A stretch of 64,000 bases of DNA from NCBI RefSeq assembly GCF_026343335.1, contig NZ_JAPELX010000001.1:9036913-9100912 (forward strand), given 5' to 3'. The notes below the pieces were generated by a model, which saw nothing but the letters and a program-made list of their open reading frames with translations, was not told the DNA's origin and searched no databases. Source of the stretch: Streptomyces sp. NBC_00078. GTDB taxonomy: Bacteria; Actinomycetota; Actinomycetes; Streptomycetales; Streptomycetaceae. The position numbers and the translations under genes were made by a program. Shown one piece after another: positions 33,919-42,758 of this stretch (the first letter of the stretch is position 1; every line of letters starts with the position of its first letter).

Positions 33919-34983
33919 ATGGCTGAGGTGCTTGGTCTCGGCATCACGCACTATCCGATGTTGGCGGGTGCCGACACGCATATGGCGAATCTGCTCAAGA
34001 GCACCCTGAAGGATCCCGACATCCCCGCCGACCGGAAGGACGTCCGCAACTGGCCCGAGCTCGCGCAGCGTGAATGGGGAGACGACCAGGGTGTCGCCGC
34101 TGCCGCCGCCCACCGGGCCCGGTTGCTCAGCGGTCTGACCCGCTGCCGTGAGGCACTCGACGAGTTCCGTCCGGATGTCGTCGTGGTCTGGGGCGACGAC
34201 CAGTACGAGAACTTCCGCGAGGAAGTCATCCCCTCATTCTGCGTGTTGGCCTACGACGACACCGAGGTCGAGGCATTCGCCGTACTGGACATGATCAAGG
34301 TGCCGAACGCCTGGGGCCTGCCCAAGGACACCACCTACCGTATGCGTGGCCTGCCGGCCTTCGCCAAGCAGCTCGCGACGGACGTGCTCACCGCAGGGGT
34401 GGACGTCGCCTACTCCTACGAGCAGCGCAAGGGCGTCCATTTCCCGCACGCGTTCGCCAACACGCAGATCTTCCTCGACTACGAGCACGTGGGAAAGGAA
34501 TTCCCGTACCCGATCGTGCCCATCGCGGTGAACTGTTACGGCGAGCACGTCATCGCCCGGCAGGGCGGCATGGCCAAGTTCGCCGACATCGAGGCCGGTG
34601 AGCAGCTCGACCCGCCGGGTCCGTCGCCGGTGCGCTGCTTCGAGCTGGGCCGGGCGGTGGCGCGTTCGGTGGCGGCCGGCGACAAGCGTGTGGCGCTGGT
34701 CGCGTCGGCGAGCTGGTCCCATGCCTTCCTCAACGACAAGGACTGGCACCTGCGCCCGGACTCCGACGCCGATATCAGGCTCTACGACGCCCTCGTCGCG
34801 GGTGACTACGACACCTGGCAGAAGGTGACCACGCGAGAGGTGGTCGACGCCGGCCAGCACGAGATGCTCAACTGGTTCTGTCTGCTGGGTGCGATGTCGG
34901 AACTCGGTCTCGAACTGCAGTGGAGCGACTTCGTCCCGACGGAGATCCTCAACTCCAACAAGGTCTTCGCGCTGTACCAGTGA
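33919..34983 (+). CDS. LigB-type (class III) extradiol ring-cleavage dioxygenase
   Basis: 354 residues. Opens a catechol-type ring next to its hydroxyls using non-haem Fe(II) (family knowledge). The N-terminus GLGITHYPMLAG supplies an expected metal His. VVVWGDDQYENF, GVHFPHAFANTQIFL, PIVPIAVNCYGEHV and VALVASASWSHAFLNDKD are typical of the LigB subunit fold. GQHEMLNWFCLLGAM lies near the C-terminus. No small LigA partner is adjacent, so it may act as a single-subunit enzyme. GGAGG precedes the ATG by 7 nt. A proposed IclR operator lies about 115 nt upstream. It converges on iclR with a shared terminator. Confidence 0.85.
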   Translation: MAEVLGLGITHYPMLAGADTHMANLLKSTLKDPDIPADRKDVRNWPELAQREWGDDQGVAAAAAHRARLLSGLTRCREALDEFRPDVVVVWGDDQYENFREEVIPSFCVLAYDDTEVEAFAVLDMIKVPNAWGLPKDTTYRMRGLPAFAKQLATDVLTAGVDVAYSYEQRKGVHFPHAFANTQIFLDYEHVGKEFPYPIVPIAVNCYGEHVIARQGGMAKFADIEAGEQLDPPGPSPVRCFELGRAVARSVAAGDKRVALVASASWSHAFLNDKDWHLRPDSDADIRLYDALVAGDYDTWQKVTTREVVDAGQHEMLNWFCLLGAMSELGLELQWSDFVPTEILNSNKVFALYQ

Positions 34984-34992
34984 CGACGTTCT

Positions 34993-35033
34993 CGCGCGAC
35001 GTGTGGCCGCCACCGCGGATCATACGTCGCGCG
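34993..35033. terminator. Bidirectional terminator between dioxygenase and iclR
   Basis: CGCGCGACGT (34993-35002) and ACGTCGCGCG (35024-35033) form a perfect 10-bp stem with a 21-nt loop. It lies between convergent genes and overlaps the iclR stop codon. Confidence 0.65.
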
Positions 35034-35799
35034 GGAACCAGCGGGCGTGTTCCGGCAACCCCTGCTTGAGCTCCTTGGCCAGTTGCGCGGTGGTGTCCCG
35101 AAGCACGGTCCCGGTCTTGGGGTCGAGCTCCACGTCGGACGGATAGGCCACGGAGAGCGCACCCACGGCAAAGCCCCGCACCACGATCGGCGCGGCGACA
35201 CAGGCCAGGCCCAGCCTGGCCTCCTCGCGTTCACGAGCCAGTTCGCCCTGGCGGATGCGCCGCAGCTCGGGGATCAGCTTGTCGACGTCTGTGATGGTGT
35301 GCGGTGTCAGGCCGGGGAGAGGGCTGGGCAGGAAGTGCTTCAGGTCTTCCAGGTTCTCGTGCGCCAGCATGGCCTTCCCCACGGCAGTGCAGCTGGCCGG
35401 CAACCGTACACCGACACCGTCCGGGTCGGACGATTTGCTGTTGCGCGCCACCTTTTCCAGGTACACGACATCGAACTGGCGCAGGACCCCCAGTTGCACG
35501 GTGTGTCCCGTCCATCGGTGAAGCCTGGCCATGTGTGGCATGGCCGCATCCCGCATGACGCCCGCCGGAGTGGTGCTGCCCAACTGGAACAGCTCGATCC
35601 CGATCCGGTACCCGGCGCGGTGGTGCTCGATCGCGCCCAGTTCGATCAACCGGGCCAGCAGCCGGTGCACGGTGGACTTGGGCAGCCCCGAGGCACGGGA
35701 GAGCTCCGTCAGGGTCATCACGCGTTCATGACTGTTGAACGCCCGCAGCACGTCGAAAGCCTTGGAGAGGATCGACGGCGGATTCTCGGCGATCAGCAT
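35020..35799 (-). CDS. IclR-family transcriptional regulator of the catabolic cluster
   Basis: 259 residues from the ATG at 35799, with GGAGGG just upstream (3 nt, short). The winged helix (about 10-62: SILSKAFDVLRAFNSHERVM, GLPKSTVHRLLARLIELG) is followed by the IclR effector-binding GAF-like domain (about 80-255: HMARLHRWTGHTVQLGVL, LPASCTAVGKAMLA, VAAPIVVRGFAVGALSVAYP). IclR proteins sense aromatic acids or CoA-pathway intermediates. It stands between the extradiol dioxygenase and a divergent monooxygenase. A perfect inverted repeat in the divergent promoter (35898-35914) matches sites before the Rieske dioxygenase and amidohydrolase genes, so it probably governs the whole cluster. Confidence 0.88.
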   Translation of the reverse strand: MLIAENPPSILSKAFDVLRAFNSHERVMTLTELSRASGLPKSTVHRLLARLIELGAIEHHRAGYRIGIELFQLGSTTPAGVMRDAAMPHMARLHRWTGHTVQLGVLRQFDVVYLEKVARNSKSSDPDGVGVRLPASCTAVGKAMLAHENLEDLKHFLPSPLPGLTPHTITDVDKLIPELRRIRQGELAREREEARLGLACVAAPIVVRGFAVGALSVAYPSDVELDPKTGTVLRDTTAQLAKELKQGLPEHARWFPRDV

Positions 35800-35897
35800 C
35801 AGCCCTCCGTTCGGCCTGGCACATACGACGGACCGCACACCCAGGTTTCGTCCGCATCTCAGCAGTATGAAACCCCCACCCAGGCCGTGCGGTCCAG

Positions 35898-35914
35898 GTT
35901 CCAGCCACTGGAAC
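35898..35914. promoter_or_regulatory. Proposed IclR operator, site 3 (divergent promoter)
   Basis: Perfect inverted repeat GTTCCAG-cca-CTGGAAC, that is GTTCC-N7-GGAAC, roughly midway between the iclR start (35799) and the monooxygenase start (36007). This would let one dimer control both directions. Confidence 0.6.
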
Positions 35915-36006
35915 ACTCCATGTCATCCCTGGTCACCGGTCCGTAGCGTAAGTAGACGGCTTGCTCTGCGCTCGCGCAGCCGATGAGGCGGAAAGGAGAA
36001 GCCGCT

Positions 36007-37191
36007 ATGCAGGACGCACAGGTCGTCGTCACAGGAGCCGGCCCCGTGGGGCTGCTCACCGCCCTGGGACTGGCCAGGGCAGGCCTGGACGTCACGGTGC
36101 TCGAAGCAGCGTCCGGGATCGAGCCGCGACCGTACGACATGGTCTACCACTGGGCGGTTCTGCCCGGGCTGGAGGACCTCGGCCTCCTGGAGGAGCTCTG
36201 CCAGGCCGGCGTCGTGGCACACACCAGATCCTTCGTCGTTCCGAGCACCGGTGAGCGGTTGGTCCTCGACCTGCGGTCCCTCACGGACGAGGTCGAGCAT
36301 CCTTTCGAGTTGCTCGTCCCGTCCCATGGGCTGGCCAGGATCGTGGTCGACCGGCTGGCCCGCCACCCCCGGGTCAGGTTCGAATGGGGCACACGCCTGA
36401 CCGATGTGTGGCAAGACTCGCATGGCGTAACCGTGACGGCAGATACCCCGCACGGCGTCTCCACCCTGCGGGCAGCGTGGCTGGTCGGTGCCGACGGGGC
36501 GCACAGCCAGGTCCGGCGGTCGCTGGGCATGGGCTTCCCCGGCGTGACCTGGCCCAAGCGGTTCGTGGCCGCCGATATCCGGTTCGACCTCGCAGGGCTC
36601 GGGATGTCTCCCTCCTCTTGGCAACTCGATCTCGACAACGGCGCGCTGATCGGTCTGGCCGACGACACGGGCCTGTGGCGGTACACCTTCGCGGAGAGCC
36701 GGCTGCTGCCGGAGGAGACGATCGCCGACCGCATGTCCGCCGTGTTCAAGGCCGTGCTGCCGCACGGGGCCGACCCGCTGCTGGAGAGCTGGGCGGCCTC
36801 CCGGGTCCATGAGCGTGCGGCCGAGAGCTTCCGGTCGGGACGGGTCGTACTCGCCGGAGACGCCGCCCACGTCACCAACCCGAGCCGTAGCTTCGGCCTG
36901 GCCTGCGGGGTCTTCGACGCCCTCGCACTCGCCCGGCTGCTGGCCTCCGTGGTGCACGGTGACGCGGAACACACGGTTCTCGACCAGTACGCGGAGGACC
37001 GCCGCAAGGTCTTCGAGGAGTCCGTGTCCCCGCTGTCGGCGCAGGCCATGCGTCTGCTGTTCCTCACCGAGAGCCCGGAGCGGTTCGCCGAGGGAGTCGA
37101 GCACTGCCGCCGTATGGCCGCCGATCCGCACCTGCTCCGCGGCCACCTCCTCGAGAGCCTGGAACTGCGCGGCACGTTGTTTCTTCCATGA
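36007..37191 (+). CDS. FAD-dependent aromatic-ring monooxygenase (PheA/TfdB, MhpA-like)
   Basis: 394 residues. GxGxxG FAD site at the N-terminus (VVVTGAGPVGLLTALGLARAG), the DG motif (WLVGADGAHSQVRRSLG) and the GD motif (GRVVLAGDAAHVTNPSRSFG) define a group A flavoprotein hydroxylase. The central part (PYDMVYHWAVLPGLEDLGLL) resembles 3-(3-hydroxyphenyl)propionate hydroxylases. It would add a hydroxyl to a phenolic intermediate, making a catechol for the extradiol dioxygenase. The ATG at 36007 has AAGGAG 8 nt upstream. It is transcribed away from iclR and converges on the ferredoxin gene, with a strong shared hairpin between. Confidence 0.85.
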   Translation: MQDAQVVVTGAGPVGLLTALGLARAGLDVTVLEAASGIEPRPYDMVYHWAVLPGLEDLGLLEELCQAGVVAHTRSFVVPSTGERLVLDLRSLTDEVEHPFELLVPSHGLARIVVDRLARHPRVRFEWGTRLTDVWQDSHGVTVTADTPHGVSTLRAAWLVGADGAHSQVRRSLGMGFPGVTWPKRFVAADIRFDLAGLGMSPSSWQLDLDNGALIGLADDTGLWRYTFAESRLLPEETIADRMSAVFKAVLPHGADPLLESWAASRVHERAAESFRSGRVVLAGDAAHVTNPSRSFGLACGVFDALALARLLASVVHGDAEHTVLDQYAEDRRKVFEESVSPLSAQAMRLLFLTESPERFAEGVEHCRRMAADPHLLRGHLLESLELRGTLFLP

Positions 37192-37215
37192 GACGTTTCT
37201 GCCGTGAGACCGGCA

Positions 37216-37248
37216 GTGAGGCCCACAGCGTTGCGCTGTGGGCCTCAC
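37216..37248. terminator. Strong bidirectional terminator
   Basis: A perfect 15-bp stem, GTGAGGCCCACAGCG / CGCTGTGGGCCTCAC, with a TTG loop between the convergent monooxygenase and ferredoxin genes. Confidence 0.85.
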
Positions 37249-37269
37249 CGTCGCTGAGCCGGCTCGCGC

Positions 37270-37584
37270 TCAGCCGACGACGAACACCTTGCCGTCGTCG
37301 ATCTCTGTCGCGTACGTCCGGAGCGCCACGGTGGCGGGGAAGCAGAGTGCCTCGCCCGTGCGGATGTCGAACCGCGCCATGTGCAGCGGGCAGGTCACCT
37401 CGCAACCCTCCAGGTCGCTGTCGGACCCGAGCGACCACTTCTCGTGGGTGCAGGTGTCGGCCGTCGCGTAGAACTCGCCTTCCTCCGTGTGGTACACGGC
37501 GATCGGCGGGTCCCCGGGCACGGTGATGGCCGTGCCCGGCGCAACGTCCTCGGCCAGGCAGGCGAAGCGGCGTTCGGTGGTCAT
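37270..37584 (-). CDS. Rieske-type [2Fe-2S] ferredoxin
   Basis: 104 residues. The cluster ligands are in DTCTHEKWSLG (Cys-x-His) and VTCPLHMARFD (Cys-x-x-His), with the usual 17-residue spacing. This small Rieske ferredoxin is the electron carrier of the aromatic-ring dioxygenase whose alpha and beta subunits lie upstream in the same direction. Its ATG overlaps the SDR stop (ATGA), so translation is coupled. No ferredoxin reductase gene is found in the cluster, so the reductase must be supplied from elsewhere. It is the last gene of the operon. Confidence 0.9.
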   Translation of the reverse strand: MTTERRFACLAEDVAPGTAITVPGDPPIAVYHTEEGEFYATADTCTHEKWSLGSDSDLEGCEVTCPLHMARFDIRTGEALCFPATVALRTYATEIDDGKVFVVG

Positions 37585-38405
37585 GGCCCAAGCCGTCCTT
37601 CCTGACCCGAGCCGGAGAGCCAGGGCCAGTACTTGGCCGTGGCTCCGCCATCGACGGTGATGTTGCTTCCGGTGATCATCGAGGACTCGTCCGAGGCGAG
37701 GAACACCACCGCGGGGACGTAGTCCTGGGGAGTGGGCAGCCGGCCCATCGGGAAAAGACCCTGAAAATTCATCGGGTACTCGCTGGGCCCGGCCATCAGT
37801 CCCACGAGCTCACGGGCCCGCTCAGGGTCGTCGGGAAGGGTCACGGTGGGAGTGAAGCCGTTGACCCGGATGCCGTGCCTGGCCAGTTCCATGGCGGCGG
37901 AGCGGGTGAAGTTGATCAGCCCGCTCTTGCCGGTGGAGTAGCCGATGTTGCCCGGTTCACCCTGCCAGGCCGCCGTGGACAGGATGTTGATCACGCTACC
38001 GTGAGTGCCGGCGTCAATCATGTACATGGCGACTTCGCGGGTGAAGAGGAAGGATCCGCCAAGGATCACGTCGAGCTGCCGGCGGTAGTCCTCGACGGTC
38101 ATCGTCAGCAGCCCGCGCTTGTGGAACCACACGGCGCTGTTGACCAGGATGTCCACGCGCCCCCAACGGGCCACCGCCTGCTCCACGACCTCCGGGGCGT
38201 GCGCCGGGTCGGTGACGTCGCCGATGGCGGCGATCGCCTCGCCGCCCGCCGCCTCGATGGCCGCGACGGACGGCTTGACCGACTCCTCGTCGAGCCCGGT
38301 GCACACCACCCGGGCGCCCTCGGCGGCGAGTCCCGCCGCTATGGCACCGCCGATGAGCGGGCCGGTACCGGTCACGATCGCGACCTTGTCCTGCAGGCGG
38401 TTCAC
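37581..38405 (-). CDS. SDR oxidoreductase, probable cis-dihydrodiol dehydrogenase
   Basis: 274 residues. Rossmann start (VAIVTGTGPLIGGAIAAGLA), NSA in DILVNSAVWFHKRG, catalytic Ser of INILSTAAWQG and YSTGK with Tyr-x3-Lys. The C-terminal SITGSNITVDGG-like segment (MITGSNITVDGGATAKYW) closes the fold. Context, between Rieske dioxygenase subunits and the ferredoxin, points to oxidation of the cis-dihydrodiol to a catechol with NAD+. The start is GTG at 38405, overlapping the beta-subunit stop (GTGA). Related SDRs act on many substrates, so the exact reaction is inferred. Confidence 0.82.
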   Translation of the reverse strand: MNRLQDKVAIVTGTGPLIGGAIAAGLAAEGARVVCTGLDEESVKPSVAAIEAAGGEAIAAIGDVTDPAHAPEVVEQAVARWGRVDILVNSAVWFHKRGLLTMTVEDYRRQLDVILGGSFLFTREVAMYMIDAGTHGSVINILSTAAWQGEPGNIGYSTGKSGLINFTRSAAMELARHGIRVNGFTPTVTLPDDPERARELVGLMAGPSEYPMNFQGLFPMGRLPTPQDYVPAVVFLASDESSMITGSNITVDGGATAKYWPWLSGSGQEGRLGP

Positions 38406-38929
38406 AGGATCACGCTCACCTTGCCGTGCGGGTGCAGCGCGTCGAGGTCGAGTACGGACTTGCGGAGCTCGTAGCGGAAAGATCCGTCCTCGTCCTGAAG
38501 CAGGATGTGCCGGTACTCGCCGACATACGTGTCGACCGTGCCCGAACGCATCCGGTACACCGCGAAGTTGGCAGTGACGGTCAGCCGTCCGTCGGTGGCG
38601 TCGGTGACCCGCACATTGGTGATCAGGTGCCGGGTACGGGAGTGCGGGTACTCGGCGTGTGCGGCGCGGGTGAGCAGCGAGTTCACCCGCTGCTCCAGCA
38701 GAAAGCGGTCGTCCTGGATGAGGAAGAGATCCCGCGCGGGGTCGCCGTCCGGCTTGTCGGTGGACGGAACCTGGTACTGCCCGTGCGCGGCGAACAGCTC
38801 CAGCCACTCGTGCAGCCGCCATGTGTCGAGCAGCTCGGCCTCCTCGTAGAGGTAGCGTTCCACCGAGCGGACCAGGCTGTCGGGGACATTCGCCGGTGCG
38901 ATCGGCGGGGTGGGGGCTTGGGTGGCCAT
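38402..38929 (-). CDS. Aromatic-ring-hydroxylating dioxygenase beta subunit
   Basis: 175 residues with the NTF2-like cone fold of RHO small subunits: VERYLYEEAELLDTWRLHEW, RLHEWLELFAAHGQYQVP, FLIQDDRFLLEQRVNSLLTR, RTRHLITNVRVT and VGEYRHILLQDEDGSFRYEL. It forms an alpha3beta3 complex with the alpha subunit at 41326-42645, from which it is separated by two acyl-CoA dehydrogenase genes, an unusual order. Benzoate/toluate-like beta subunits are the nearest resemblance. It is translationally coupled to the SDR gene. Confidence 0.85.
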   Translation of the reverse strand: MATQAPTPPIAPANVPDSLVRSVERYLYEEAELLDTWRLHEWLELFAAHGQYQVPSTDKPDGDPARDLFLIQDDRFLLEQRVNSLLTRAAHAEYPHSRTRHLITNVRVTDATDGRLTVTANFAVYRMRSGTVDTYVGEYRHILLQDEDGSFRYELRKSVLDLDALHPHGKVSVIL

Positions 38930-38960
38930 TGCGACTCCTTGTTACGTGTCTGCGCTCGGT

Positions 38961-40156
38961 TCAGCCGACCAGTCGGCCCATGAGTGAGCGGCCGGCGATG
39001 ATGCGCTGGATCTGGCCCGACCCCTCGAAGATGTCCATGATCTTCATGTCCCGGTACCACTTCTCCAGGAGCAGTTCCTTGCTCCAGCCCTCGGGCCCCA
39101 GGAGCTGGATGCAGCGCCGGACCACGCGCTCGCAGGACTGCGGCGCGTAGCCCTTGGCCGCGGCGGCGGCCACGGTGTCGCTGCGGTCCTTGCCGATGTC
39201 GACGAGATACTGGGCGCGCAGGACGAGTCGGCGGCCCCGCTCCAGCGTGTGCTCCATGTTCTCCAGCTCGGTCTCGATCTGGGACAACCGCTGCGGAGTG
39301 AACCCCGCCTTCTGCCCGACCAGGAGGCCCTTGGTGACATCCAGCGACGCCTGGGCCAGGGCGATGGCCATGGAGGAGATGCGAGGACGGTTGTGGACCA
39401 GAGCGGCGAACGCACCGCTGCGGCCGCTGGCCCTGGTCTCCGCTTCGCCCTCGGCCGTCCAGCCGAGCCGGTTCTCCAGCGGGACCACACAGTTGTCGAA
39501 GAACAGTTCGGACGTCACCCAGCTGCGGATGCCCAGCTTGCTCTCGCTGACCTTGGGAACGGTGAAGCCCGGCGTTCCCTTGGGCACCACGAAGGAGCTG
39601 ATGCCCTTCGCGCCCAGCGACTTGTCGACCGTGGCGAACACGGTGACGTACTCACCGGTGGCTCCGTTGGTGCAGAAGATCTTGGTGCCGTTGATCACCC
39701 AGGTGTCGCCCTCGCGGGTCGCGGTGGTGGACACCAGGGAGGTGTCGGAGCCGAAGCCCGGCTCGGTGAGTGCGAAGCCCGTCGGGGCGCCCCCTCCACG
39801 ACGGGGTCGTACCACTTGGCGACCTGCTCGGGCGTGCCCATGGCTTCCACGACCAGTTCGCCGATGCCGCCGCCCAGCACGGGCGGCACCCACACGTCGC
39901 CGTAGACGAGCGCTTCCGTGATCACCGCCTTGGACACATAGTCGCCCTCCTCGAAGTCCGGTACGGAACCCTCTTCGGGCTTGTCGGCGCGGCCGAGCGG
40001 GACCGGGCTGGTGTCGAGGATCTCGGCCCAGTTCGCCGGCGGGGCGTGCCGGTCGTCGGCCTCTCGCGCGTAGGGCCGGCACTCGGCGACCGACCATTCA
40101 CGTACCGTATTGGCGTAGTCGGCCAGTTCCTTGCTGATCTCGAAGGGCAGGCTCAT
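38961..40156 (-). pseudogene. Acyl-CoA dehydrogenase with a single-base frameshift
   Basis: The N-terminal part (MSLPFEISKELADYANTVRE to AMGTPEQVAKWYDPVVEG) and the C-terminal part (GAPTGFALTEPGFGSDTSLV to the end) are in different frames. They meet at a G-run at about 39786-39790. One missing G restores a continuous protein of about 398 residues. Catalytic features are otherwise intact: TEPGFGSD flavin loop, QLLGPEGWSKE and the base Glu of MDIFEGSGQIQRII. Either a recent inactivation or a homopolymer sequencing error. It would oxidise an acyl-CoA and reduce EtfAB. It lies between the other acyl-CoA dehydrogenase and the dioxygenase beta subunit. Confidence 0.75.
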
Positions 40157-40192
40157 GACTCCTCGTTCTCTGTGATCGGGTCTGTGGGGCGC

Positions 40193-41296
40193 TCAGAGCG
40201 CGGGGGTGAAGGCCGACCGCAGCGGGTCGAAGTCGATGGCGGAGAGCGCTGCCGCACTCCGGTACCACTGCTCGACCGGGTGCTCGTCGATGAAGCCATG
40301 GCCGCCGAGTGTCTGTACGGCGGTCCGCGTCGCCTCTGCGGCCACCTCACTGGCGTAGTTCACGGCTCGGGTAACGGCGGGTGCGGCCTCGGTGTACCGC
40401 TCCGCGTCGACCAGGACAGCCGCCTCGAACACTTCAGCGCGCACTTCGTAGATCCGCATCAGCGCTTCGGCCAGCGGGAAGGCGACGCCCTGGAATCCGG
40501 CGATCGGCTTTCCAAAGGCGACACGCTCGGTGGCGTAGGCCGACGCGTACTCCACCGCGCGCGTCGCGGTGCCCACCTGAGCCGCGGCCAGGGCCAGACG
40601 CAGGCGGTGCACGGTTCCGGCGAGTTCTTCGCCGTCGATCGCCGCGGCGGCCGCCAAGGTCACGTCGAACGACACGGTGGCCAGGGCGGCGGCGTCCAGC
40701 GCGAGGCCGGGTGCCGTTCCCCGCACGCTGACTCCGGCGGCCGAGACGGGCACGAGCGAGGCGCGCAGCGCCCCGGTGTCCGCGTCGCGGCCCACCACGA
40801 TCAGGGGGTCGGCCGTCTCGGCGAACGCTACGGCGACCTTGCGGCCCTTGACGCGCACGGTTCCGTCGGGCGCGGTGCTGATGGTGGTGGTGAAGTCCTC
40901 GGGGCCACGCCCGTATCCCTCGTAGAGGGCGACGGCGCCGCGGGCCTTGGGGTCCTCGCTCAGGCGGGCAAGGCCGGCGGTCTGCTCCGGCGAACCGTGA
41001 CGGGACAGCAGCAGCGCGGGAGCGCCACCCCACAAGGCCGCCATCGTGATACCGGGATCGCCGTACGCCAGGTTCTCGATGGCGATCATCTGCGTCACGG
41101 TGTCCGGAATCCCCCCGCCGCCGAGTTCCTCCGACAGCGGCATGGTCAGACCGGTGTCCACCAGGGTCCGCCACACGTCGTCCGGTACGGCTCGTTCCTC
41201 CTCCGCCTTCCGCGCTGCGGGGGCCAGAACGTCGAGTCCGATGGCGCGGGTGAGTTCGGCGACGGCGAGATGCTCTTCAGTGGGCTGCAGATCCAT
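40193..41296 (-). CDS. Acyl-CoA dehydrogenase-like protein
   Basis: 367 residues. MDLQPTEEHLAVAELTRAIG, LSEELGGGGIPDTVTQMIAI, YASAYATERVAFGKPIAGFQ and QTLGGHGFIDEHPVEQWYRS are acyl-CoA dehydrogenase hallmarks. The middle flavin-binding segment is less conserved (VALYEGYGRGPEDF) and the canonical IYEGT base region is missing, as in the partner subunits of heteromeric FadE pairs. With the frameshifted neighbour it could have formed such a heteromer. Gaps to both neighbours are short (30-40 nt), consistent with one operon. Confidence 0.8.
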   Translation of the reverse strand: MDLQPTEEHLAVAELTRAIGLDVLAPAARKAEEERAVPDDVWRTLVDTGLTMPLSEELGGGGIPDTVTQMIAIENLAYGDPGITMAALWGGAPALLLSRHGSPEQTAGLARLSEDPKARGAVALYEGYGRGPEDFTTTISTAPDGTVRVKGRKVAVAFAETADPLIVVGRDADTGALRASLVPVSAAGVSVRGTAPGLALDAAALATVSFDVTLAAAAAIDGEELAGTVHRLRLALAAAQVGTATRAVEYASAYATERVAFGKPIAGFQGVAFPLAEALMRIYEVRAEVFEAAVLVDAERYTEAAPAVTRAVNYASEVAAEATRTAVQTLGGHGFIDEHPVEQWYRSAAALSAIDFDPLRSAFTPAL

Positions 41297-41325
41297 GATC
41301 GACTCTCTGCTTTCGGTTGGAGGGG

Positions 41326-42645
41326 CTATTTGGCCTCTGCGGTCGCGGAGGCCGGCCGCTGCCTCTGTCCGGCGAAGAAGTCCGGAAGCGGGGCCTGCGG
41401 TTCTTCGGGGAGTGCCTCCCCCGTGACCAGCTCGTGCCAGCGGCGCCACCACGTGCGCATCTGGTATTCGCCGTTCATCCCCTTGTGAGGCGTGTGCATC
41501 CCGCGGGAGATGTCGGACCAGGGCAGCTCCCGCTGGGCCGCGTAGGACCGCTGGCACGTCTCCAGTGCCTCCACGTCGTCGGGCGAGGCGAGTCCGCCCG
41601 GACCCCAGAAGGTGAGGAAGTTGTCCAGGCGCTGCCTGTGCAGTTCCTCGCCCTCCTCCGGTGGCACCAGCTGCCAGGCACTGACTTCCATGTAGTCAGG
41701 CGTGACGGGCTCGATCCTGCGGATCAGCACGCCCATGACCAGGTCGATGACCACCAGGTTGGGGAAGATCACCAGGTTGCGGGTGCCGCCCATGCGTTCC
41801 ACCCACGCGTCGCCGTGCGTCTGACGGAGCCGCTCGAAGTGTTCGGCCTTCTCGTGTTTGGCCTCCTCGGACAGCGGCCGTCCCAGCGCGGCGCCGCTCG
41901 CGGGAGTGCCGGCCATGACGGCGTGGCCACCGCCCAGGTTGACGGCTATGGAGTTCGAGGCGAAGGAGATGTCGGCCTTGCCGTGGGCGGCGGTGATCAT
42001 CTCCAGATAGCGTTGGTGGGTGGAGACGAGGTGGTAGCCGTCGTAACTGTTCTCCGTCAGGAGTTTCCAGTTGGCCTTCACCGAGTACTCGTGCGTGCCC
42101 GGCAGGACCCTCATGCCGACCTGGGACTGGTCGGACACCAGGTCCAGGTACTCCTTGGCGCCCGCCAGGTAGGTGGGGAGATCGACGATGTCCGGATCGA
42201 AGCTGACGAAGACGAAACCGCGGTAGGAGCCGACCTTCGCGGGAGCCGCCAGCCCCGGTCGCTCGAAGCCGGCCCCGTAGCCCGCGTCGTCGGGGATCGA
42301 GACGACCTCGCCCGAGTTGTTGAAGCTCCAGCCGTGGTAGAAGCAGGTCATGAAGCGAGCGTTGCCCTTCGGCTCACGGCACAGCATCGCACCGCGGTGG
42401 GGGCAGGAGTTGACCCAGACCTTGACCTTCCCCTGGGCGTCCCTGGCGAAGATCAGTGGCCGGCCGGCCACGGTGCGGGTGACGTAGTCGTTGGGCTTGG
42501 CGAGTTCGGTCTCGTGACCGATGTAGAGCCAGCTGTGGTCGAAGATGCGCTCGCGTTCCACGGCGAACACAGCCGGATCCGTCATGACCTTCCGGTTCAC
42601 CCTGAAGCGGGGAATTTCCTGGTCGACCTCGATGTATTCAGACAC
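41326..42645 (-). CDS. Rieske aromatic-ring-hydroxylating dioxygenase alpha subunit
   Basis: 439 residues. Residues about 40-150 form the Rieske domain with NSCPHRGAMLC (Cys-x-His) and MTCFYHGWSF (Cys-x-x-His). The catalytic domain binds mononuclear iron through LTENSYDGYHLVSTH, giving the bridging Asp and the two His ligands, and a later Asp expected in LDNFLTFWG. It adds O2 to an aromatic ring to give a cis-dihydrodiol (family knowledge), with the beta subunit and ferredoxin downstream. The start is GTG at 42645. The candidate operator GTTCC-N7-GGAAC lies 66-82 nt upstream, so this gene probably opens its own operon running to the ferredoxin. Substrate unknown; benzoate/cumate-type enzymes look closest. 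Confidence 0.9.
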   Translation of the reverse strand: MSEYIEVDQEIPRFRVNRKVMTDPAVFAVERERIFDHSWLYIGHETELAKPNDYVTRTVAGRPLIFARDAQGKVKVWVNSCPHRGAMLCREPKGNARFMTCFYHGWSFNNSGEVVSIPDDAGYGAGFERPGLAAPAKVGSYRGFVFVSFDPDIVDLPTYLAGAKEYLDLVSDQSQVGMRVLPGTHEYSVKANWKLLTENSYDGYHLVSTHQRYLEMITAAHGKADISFASNSIAVNLGGGHAVMAGTPASGAALGRPLSEEAKHEKAEHFERLRQTHGDAWVERMGGTRNLVIFPNLVVIDLVMGVLIRRIEPVTPDYMEVSAWQLVPPEEGEELHRQRLDNFLTFWGPGGLASPDDVEALETCQRSYAAQRELPWSDISRGMHTPHKGMNGEYQMRTWWRRWHELVTGEALPEEPQAPLPDFFAGQRQRPASATAEAK

Positions 42646-42710
42646 CTGTAGTCCGTCCTTTCCTGTCCCAATGGCACCGTGCCGTGGAGCTGCATGTGGC
42701 GCTCCTCCCG

Positions 42711-42727
42711 GTTCCGGCGGCTGGAAC
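42711..42727 (-). promoter_or_regulatory. Proposed IclR operator, site 4 (dioxygenase promoter)
   Basis: GTTCC-N7-GGAAC, embedded in the longer inverted repeat CCCGGTTCC-N7-GGAACCGGG (42707-42731), between the hydrolase-like gene and the dioxygenase alpha start. Half-sites and spacing equal those of the divergent iclR promoter site. Confidence 0.6.
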
Positions 42728-42758
42728 CGGGGCGTCGAATTCACAGAAGTGAAAGGAA

